A stretch of 64,000 nt of DNA, taken from positions 46,486,938-46,550,937 of the forward strand of contig NW_026622786.1 in the NCBI RefSeq assembly GCF_023065955.2. Reading direction: 5' to 3'. Made by a program: the position numbers and the translations under genes. Source of the DNA: Ursus arctos. Lineage: Eukaryota; Chordata; Mammalia; Carnivora; Ursidae. This document shows positions 56,946 to 64,000 of the stretch, in pieces. Each line of letters starts with the position of its first letter. The stretch's first letter is position 1. Under the pieces are notes generated by a model. It searched no databases and was not told the origin of the DNA. It saw nothing but the letters and a program-made list of their open reading frames with translations.

Positions 56946-57175
56946 AAATTAATCCATTGTGACAGAAAGCAGATCAGTGATTGTCTGGGAATGAGGTGGA
57001 GGAGGCAGAGAGAAGGATGGATTACACCAGGTCAGGAGGAAACTAGCCAGTGATGGACATGTTCATTATCTTGATTGTGGTGATAGCTTCATAGGAGTGT
57101 TAAGACTCACCAAATTTTGCACATTAAATATATACTGTTTACTGTACATCAATTATGCTTTGATAAAGTTGTATA
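56946..57175 (+). mobile_element. Old L1 3' end, part 2
   Basis: It resumes the L1 after the LTR: 'agcagatcagtgattgtctggg', 'gtcaggaggaaactagcc', 'atgttcattatcttgattgtggtgatag', 'actgtacatcaattatgctttgataaagttg'. This is the L1M-type 3' UTR. Confidence 0.82.
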
Positions 57176-57419
57176 AGAAGAAGATGCTTACAAAACAAAA
57201 GTGCAGGAGTTATATGCACCTGAGGGCCCCAGTTATTAGACATTGGGTGGTGTGAGGAAGGACGGTAAAGAGGAGAAAATCTGAATACACAAATCCTGGG
57301 AAAGCACTTCATTACTTCTTTACATTTTACAGCTCCAGTGATTTTTCTTCTCCTTAAATTTTCCCAAATCAGTTTTGAAATTTTAAACAATCTGCATAGG
57401 TGGATATTATTTTATTGGC
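57176..57419. other. Unassigned stretch
   Basis: No gene or named repeat is recognised. The minus frame at 57139-57390 is partly L1-derived. Confidence 0.4.
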
Positions 57420-57610
57420 TAGAATTCCCTTTTATTTACTTCTTTATAAATTCTAACAAAACACTACAGAGTCATAATTACTGTTGAACTGATATCATTA
57501 ATGCCTTCCACTTAAATGATAAGTTCTTTGAGGCCAGTGTTGGTGACTTTCTCAGCTTTCTAACTCCAGCAAATACTCCCTTGCTCAAAGTAAATTCTGT
57601 TTATATTTGT
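57420..57610 (+). mobile_element. L2 LINE 3' end
   Basis: 'cttaaatgataagttctttgaggccagtgttggtgactttc' and 'tcaaagtaaattctgtttatatttgttgattc' follow the L2 3' pattern of 'aagctccttgagggcaggg...cacagtaggtgctc..tgttgaat'. Confidence 0.55.
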
Positions 57611-59484
57611 TGATTCTTCGGCCGACTACATAGGAAAGTCAGTAACCCCCAGTCTTCAGTTTTCAGTGACTTGTCTTTGGTTCTTTATGGAAAACATTGT
57701 TTCTTTGATTTCTCCTTGGTTTTAGAAAATCATTTTTATACTAAGCTTTAGTCACCTTTTTCCTTCTTACAATATGAGGTATTCTTGTCCCTTTTTGAAG
57801 AGGTTGAATATGCGTACAATTTGATTTCATATAGTGATTACTTTAATAAGACTGCATTTAAGGTGTGGACAATTTCTAACATAATCAAACATGTAAATCA
57901 CCTTATTTGCATATATTGCATATATGATTAATGGAGCCAAATTTATAAATTTAGTAAATAGGCTTATATTTTTTAAGCCAACTTAGATTTTTAAAGTATT
58001 AACCCTTTCTGAATTAATCAACATAAGCAATAGCATTGATTTGCAAATGAACACTTTTTCTGAAAGCAATAATTGTTATCTGTTTTAACAACAATAGATA
58101 CTTCCTATAAATCAAAATTAAATTTATCACCCTATGTACATATCTCTATGTATCTATCATATTGTAAAACTGGGCAAATTACTTAGATTATCAAAACAAA
58201 AAGGCTTTGCTGAAGGTTAGCTAGATATTCAGGAAGAGTATTTGCTTAGCTTTCACTCCTCCTGTTAGTTGCTGTTAACTCTGCATTTTGTGTGCAGACT
58301 CTTTTAAAATAGGGAAGAGCCAGTGCACAGCTATATCTTTGACCTAACTTGGTGGTTCCTCCTGTGCTTTGAATACTATAACTTTTTATTTGCTATGTCT
58401 GGATTAATAGCTCTGTTCCAATAACAAACTAAAATGTTCTCCAGGCAACTTCAATATCCTAAGGAAAACATGGTCCAAGCAATCAATTTTCTGACACTCG
58501 TTTACACTTGCCCATCTACAGTGATGGAAAAAGTGACAGTATAGATCTGTAAGTGACAGATTCCCAGCCAAGTCTCTTTCCCCAGCCCCAACATCACTCA
58601 GCAACTCAGACCAAAGAATTTGCTGTTGGCATCCTCTACATATAGACACAGGTCCAACTTTAAACATGTTTTGTGAAAATCAAAATGATACAAATGTCCT
58701 AAGAATCCATATATGAATAGAAAGCCTTGCAAAAGAGCAAGAAATAAAGGATAACTCTCCCAAATCATACTCCCTGATGTGTCAGCTTGTCTGAGTGAAA
58801 TGATTCCTATTACATATAAAGTCTGTTGTTGTTCCATGTACCGAAACATATCCACAAAATCAAAAAGATGCCAGGAAGAGACATCAAATGAAATTCAAAA
58901 TAGTAGGTAATCAGTGAATTGATAAGAATCAAGCTAGGCAATTCTTAGCATGTATATGATGGGAGATGGTAAGACAGTGATAATAGAGTCAGATGACAAT
59001 AACTGATTAAAGTAAACAAGTTAATATTTCAGAATAATTTGTTTAGCAATGTTACACAAATCTCTGAACTAGAAAAGACAAAGCATCTTCATAATCTAAT
59101 TACTTCAAACATTCTATTAACAATCCAATCCTGTTGTTTGTATGCTATCATTACTGAGAGCTTCAGTTGCCATGGTGGCAAAATTATTAGAGAAAGTAGC
59201 TGTTCATTTTTATAAAAAGCTTTTTGGGATAGCACACAGAAATGAAATATTTTGACTGAATAAAAATGGTTGCTGTAATATCTTAGTATGCAAAAAAATA
59301 GTCTATAAATAATCCCAAGAAAAACACTTCTAAGTAATTATCTGATATTTACAGTGGATAAAACACATTAAAAACCTTATGATAAGAACCGAAAATACAA
59401 AATACCAAACAAAGGGAAACTGCAGTGTCATTTGTAATAATTTCTGGTATTTTAGCTTACTCCTAAAGTTAATATTCTAAATGT
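57611..59484. other. Long unique AT-rich stretch
   Basis: No gene, named repeat or long simple repeat is seen. Two minus frames (58404-58667, 58598-58855) lack domains. Confidence 0.45.
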
Positions 59485-59540
59485 GCAGTGCCTTATATAT
59501 GATATGTACTCAATAAATCTCCATTGAATGATTAGAAGAA
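59485..59540 (+). mobile_element. MIR/L2 3' terminal fragment
   Basis: 'gcagtgccttatatatgatatgtactcaataaatctccattgaatgat' parallels the shared MIR/L2 terminal 'agtgcctggcacatagtaggtactcaataaatatttgttgaatgaat'. Confidence 0.55.
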
Positions 59541-60104
59541 AAAATGTTCGTTTAAATCCAAATGAAACTTGAATTTATATTTAATTGTTTTTTTATTGGT
59601 ATTGAGTTTCAGAATGCAATTGTGCTGTTATATTTTCATATAATCTAACAAGTTGGATATGAGTTTTTATTGTTTTTAGCCATTAAACATATTGAAGTAT
59701 TAAAGTAGACAATGTTTAAAATAAAATATCTGTAAGGAATATAATCAATATATCATAGATTTTAAATTTTTTTGTTTGAGTTTGTTGGAGTTTAATCCTG
59801 GGCTAGATCTATTTTATTAACTAAAGGCAAAATATTTATTAAGACTCCAAGAAGAGCTATAGGGATAAGACTTATGTAATATTGGTATTAATTTAGTTAC
59901 TCACAAATCACATGATACTAAAAAGCTTACTTTTCAAAGAATCCTAATAGATAAAACATTTGAATAAATAAAGATTGTCTTAGTTTCAAAAGTGAGTTTT
60001 AAGTAAAACTTCTATGAGACATTCTCTGTCCAGAAGAAAGATAATTAGCATTTCTGGAAAAAGACTATTTTACTAAACAAAATACTAGATATTGTTTATT
60101 AACA
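59541..60104. other. AT-rich unassigned stretch
   Basis: No gene or repeat is recognised. Confidence 0.4.
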
Positions 60105-60975
60105 CTTCTTTAAAATTTTTTATTAATTATAGTTGACAATGTTTTATTAGTTTCAGAGGTATAAAATAATGACTCAACCATGTTAAACATTACCCAGTGC
60201 TCACCATGATAAGTGTAGTCTCCACACATTATTATTAAAATATTATTAACTATTAATTTCCTATGTTTTATTTTTCATCTCTATGACTTATTTTATAACC
60301 AGAAGTTTGTATCTCTTAATTCCCTTCACCTATTTCATCCATCTTTCTACCCCTCTTCCTTCTGACAACCACCAGTTTGTTCTCTGAGTCTGTTTCAGAT
60401 TTTTTTGTTTGTGTTGCTTTTTAGATTTCATATATAAGTGAAATCATATGGTATTTGTCTTTCTCTGATGGACGAATTTCACTTAGCATAATACCCTCTA
60501 TATCCATCCATGTTGTTGCAAATGGCAAGATTTCATTCTTTTTTATGGCTGAGTAATATTCCATTGTATGTATAGTTAACACGTCTTTATTCATTCATCT
60601 ATCAGTGGATACTTAGGTTACTTCCATATTTTGGCTATTGTGAAGAATACTACAATGAACATAAGAGTACACGTATCTTTTTGAATTAATGTTTTCAATT
60701 CCTTTGTGATAAATACCCAATAGTGGAATTATTGGATCATATGGTATCTCCATTTTTAATTTTTTGAGGAAACTCCATACCATTTTCCACAGTGGTTATA
60801 CAATTCACATAACCACCAACAGGGCACAAGTGTTCCCTTTTCTCTGCATCCTTGTCAACATTTAATATTTTTTTGTCTTTTTGATAATAGACATCCTGAC
60901 TGACATATGGTGATATCTCATTGTGGTTTTGATTTGCATTTTTCTGATGATTTGTGCTATTGAGTTTGTATTCTT
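60105..60975 (-). mobile_element. Old L1 (L1MA-like) 3' end, antisense
   Basis: It reads 3' UTR to ORF2 in antisense: 'ttagttgacaatg'-type start, 'acccagtgctcaccatgataagtg', 'tgaaatcatatggtatttgtctttctctg', 'ggctgagtaatattccattgtatg', 'ggctattgtgaagaatactacaatgaacataag', 'aatacccaatagtggaatt'. The order equals the younger L1 just downstream but with far more changes. It extends into ORF2 sequence ('cattttctctgcatccttgtcaac'-like). Confidence 0.88.
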
Positions 60976-61053
60976 ACCTTAATTCTAGGTATTTGCCCCA
61001 TTTTCTTTTGGGGGTGGAGGAACTTCCTAAATAATTGCTCCCTAAGTTATCTG

Positions 61054-61751
61054 CCTTTAGATTCTTTTTTTAAATAATTTTTATTTTGTTATATTAGTCA
61101 CCATACAGTACATCCCCAGTTTTTGATGCAAAGTTCCATGATTCATTATTGCATATAACACCCAGTGCAACATGCAATATGTGCCCTCCTTAATACCCAT
61201 CACTGGCCTATCCCAATCCCCCACCCCCCTCCTCTATGAAGCCCTGGGTTTCTTTCCCAGAGTCCATAGTCTCTCATATTCATTCCCCCTTCTGTTTACC
61301 CCTTCATTCTTCCCTTCCTTCTCCTACCAATCTTCCTATTTCTCATGTTGCATAAATGAGTGAAACCATATGATAATTGTCTTTCTCTGCTTGACTTATT
61401 TCACTTAGCATAATCTCCTCCAGTCCCGTCCATGTTGCTACAAATGTTGGGTAATTGTTCTTTCTGCTGGCTGAGTAATATTCCATTGTATATATGGACC
61501 ATATCTTCTTAATCCAGTCATCTGTTGAAGGGCATCTCGGCTCCTCCCACAATTTAGCTATTGTGGACAATGCTGCTATGAACATTAGGGTGCATATGGC
61601 CCTTCTCTTCACTACGTCTTTATCTTTGGGGTAAATACCCAGTAGTGCAATTGCTGGATCATAGGGTAGCTCTATTTTTAACTTTTTAAGGGACCTCCAT
61701 GCTGTTTTCCAAAGTGGCTGTACCAACTTGCATTCCCACCTTTAGATTCTT
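61054..61751 (-). mobile_element. Young 5'-truncated carnivore L1, antisense, with 13 bp target-site duplication
   Basis: The element spans about 61067-61738: a short T-rich (poly-A) end, the carnivore L1 3' UTR ('agtcaccatacagtacatcc', 'gcatataacacccagtgc'), then ORF2. Direct repeats 'cctttagattctt' at 61054-61066 and 61739-61751 are identical. It is truncated within ORF2, about 672 bp long, in the same orientation as the older L1 immediately before it. Confidence 0.93.
61343..61738 (-). pseudogene. C-terminal remnant of L1 ORF2 protein, 5'-truncated
   Basis: In intact L1 elements ORF2 encodes an endonuclease and reverse transcriptase that copy the element into genomic DNA. Here only the last about 131 codons remain, open to the natural stop. 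Visible landmarks include PYDPAIALLGIYP, a central FIAA...IAKLWEEPRCPSTDDWIKK-type stretch, and TMEYYSA followed by FVATWTGLEEIMLSE. The Cys-rich endpiece region is present, but endonuclease and RT domains are absent, so no activity is possible. The lack of stops or frameshifts shows youth, not function. There is no native start; the frame begins at the truncation. Confidence 0.93.
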
Positions 61752-62589
61752 ACTCTAAACTTTCCCTAGATTACTCAGGTTTATGATGTGGGTGGGAGAC
61801 ATCAAGGTCTAAGCATTTATATTTTTGGCAGAGTTTTTTTTAATGCATTTTAAACTTTCAAATGGGTAAAAACCATAAGCTATTTTTTGGCAATGCAATT
61901 CCTGTATAATACCTCTATATTTCAATATTCTTGTGATATATAATTTGAGGCATTTTAAAAAGCATTATTAAGTGGTATTACTATAATTCAGTTTGAGGCA
62001 CAGTGATATGTTTCATAGCATCTCTGGGAGACATCATGTGCTCATTAGAAGGGAAATATTCTGACATCAATACCTTTAGGCAGCTTAGTAGAGAGAGAAA
62101 TGCATTTGAATATGAGTCCCATAATATAGACAATCATAGCTGCATTTCAAGTTCAGAAAGAGGGAACAGCTCTACTTCTAAATAAAAATAGATATTTATC
62201 AGAAGGTTTAAAAATACATGTTCATCAAAAGCTACACTTTTCAGAAAACCAGAAAAATAATCTGATATAATCCAAATAAACACTCCTGTCTGTCATATAA
62301 CCTTTAATTATAATATGGCAACTGTAATTTCACCTAATTAGAAAAGGTGAATCCAATTTTGAATTGCAAATTATCCCTTTTATGAAAGCTCAAAGTAAAG
62401 CATCCTCAGACTGACAGACTCAGTCAGTATGGATTGAGGTGCCCTATGATGTGACGTTTTTTATTAATCAGTGAGTTATTCCAAAAGGCTCTTACATGGA
62501 ACCATTCATTGGTTTTAATGTTAGTAGATACAGCTTTCCAATTAATACTTATATTATAATACATGAAAGTTAGCATTCTAACCCTCTCC
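61752..62589. other. AT-rich unassigned stretch
   Basis: No gene or named repeat is recognised. Confidence 0.4.
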
Positions 62590-62720
62590 AACCTCCCTGA
62601 AATTCTGTTTTCTCATTTATAAATAGGGACAAAAATACCCACATTTTAATGAAATAACAAGGATTAATTGAGAAACCACAGGAAAACCATTGGGTGAGCA
62701 CTCAATGTATTTTAACTAAC
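62590..62720 (+). mobile_element. MIR 3' half
   Basis: 'ttttctcatttataaatagggacaaaaatacccacat', 'aataacaaggattaattgag' and 'gtgagcactcaatgtatttt' correspond to MIR 'tcctcatctgtaaaatggggata..tacctac..gaggattaaatgag..agtaagcgctcaataaa'. Confidence 0.6.
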
Positions 62721-64000
62721 TTTAACTGCAATTAATTTAAGGTTGTATGCTTTAGGGGATAATTCTACTAAGAATGAAAAAAATCTTTATTAAAAATAAA
62801 AGCTTAGATCATTTTCTAGTTTTAGGATCTACAGAGATTGAACTCCTCTTGGTTGATTATACAGTTTTGTTCATAAAAAGAAAGTGAGAAAAAAGAAGTG
62901 TTAAATGTCTAAGATTTTTTAAATAACCAGCTATTCCAAATTAAATTTGGTTGAACAAAATGTAGTTTTAAAATATGGATGTAAATAAAACTTCAGTGTT
63001 CTATTCAGAGTAGCAAGAAAGGACATTTTTGAGAAAGAATTCAATATAAAATGACAAATATGATTCTATATACTAAAGGAATATTCAAGGCTTCAAATTT
63101 AAGCCACTACAAAAATCTACAAAAAACTAATGTCCTAAAATTAAAATTATTGAAGTTAGGTGTACTAATCCAACTCATAGAACCTCTGACCCAAAAAAAG
63201 ACAGATATAGAAATATTTTGTCTACAGTTTACAAACAGAACACAAAAGAATGGGGGTTTTGTTTTTTGTCTTTACTAGTCTAGGGATGACTTTAAAACAT
63301 TATCAATGCATAATTTCTTATTTTTTGATATAGCTAAATAATGTAGAGAAGTGAATCTTACTAAAAGCTGTGATCTTAAAATTTTATGGTTACTATACTA
63401 AGAATGAGATATAATACTTAGTAAGAATGAGATATAAAACAACACCAACAAGGAAAGAAACAGAGATTTTCTATTCCCGAAAGTTTCTCAGCAGTGGGGC
63501 CAAGAGAATAGAGGGCAGACCTAAAGAAAAAGAGTTATGGTGAGAGCGTTTCATCAGAACTCAGCTCGATGTTTTCTTTTTCTAATATAATTTCAAGAGA
63601 ATTATATAAAGTTTTCATCACTGTTGTGGAAGGCATTTTACAGAAAATGGGCAAGAAACAATGTGCAAAGGGAGTTGTGGGCATTTAAATATTCAAAGAG
63701 TGTAACAACTTTCCAGTTTTCTATTGTGCATGTATTTGGGCAATGGCTGGAATTTAAACAACTTTTGAAAATATCTAGTTTATTCATTTTATAGTGAAGT
63801 TAAAAAGATTTTAAAGGCTGAAGCTTGAGGAACCACCTAGAAACCTGTTGAACTCTAACAGATACATGTAGATTATGTACAGTGACACAAAGAATCAAAA
63901 TGAAGCTAGAAACATTCTAGACAGGAATACAACGAACTAGTCTCACAACCTCTGGCCAAGGATTTTAGCGATGTTCTCTAGAGAGAGATTTGTAAGGTGC
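62721..64000. other. AT-rich unassigned stretch to window end
   Basis: No gene is supported; the plus frame at 63051-63278 has no domain. A 22 bp tandem duplication ('taagaatgagatata') lies at about 63398-63441. Confidence 0.45.

Overview
This 64 kb window is mammalian nuclear DNA, and the repeats point to a carnivore. At least thirteen tRNA-derived CAN-SINE copies carry the 'GGGGCGCCTGGGTGGC...' head and the '...AAATAAATAAAATCTTTAAA' tail. Two copies belong to a 'GCGGTTAAGCGTCTGCCTTCGGC...CTGCTTCTTCCTCTCCCACT' type, which I remember from arctoid caniforms (bears, seals, mustelids; bear-like is my best guess) and not from dog or cat. The DNA is AT-rich, and I find no protein-coding gene, exon chain, rRNA or functional tRNA. 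Every open frame examined is a chance frame, a microsatellite frame or a transposon remnant. The only recognisable coding remnant is the C-terminal end of an L1 ORF2 at 61343-61738 on the minus strand. The window reads as intergenic or deep intronic DNA.

Layout. 0-6.5 kb: an old antisense L1 split by a CAN-SINE, an ancient mammalian-wide repeat, and a cluster of SINEs. 6.5-15 kb: mostly unique AT-rich DNA with MIR scraps and an A28 tract. 15-20.7 kb: a pair of related unidentified repeats, L2 pieces and a hAT-Charlie element. 20.7-23 kb: a repeat-poor stretch that may be regulatory. 23.7-25.2 kb: antisense old L1 and a large pyrimidine microsatellite. 25-33 kb: unique DNA with SINEs, L2 and MIR. 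33-36.8 kb: nested repeats, with an ERVL-MaLR LTR inside a MIR, an L1 inside an ancient repeat, and an L2. 37-43.9 kb: mostly unique DNA. 43.9-57.2 kb: an LTR-rich zone with at least five certain or probable solo LTRs and a long (CCTTT)n tract. 50-53.3 kb: unique DNA with a candidate conserved block. 57-64 kb: unique AT-rich DNA and two successive antisense L1 3' ends of different age.

Nothing here suggests an operon, CRISPR array, phage or new multi-gene system. What can be learned is the order of insertions (target-site duplications and nesting), some young SINE/L1 insertions that could be polymorphic, long repeats that could form triplex DNA, and two repeat-poor blocks worth testing for conservation. 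Repeat family names come from memory of consensus sequences. Boundaries marked approximate could move by tens of bases.
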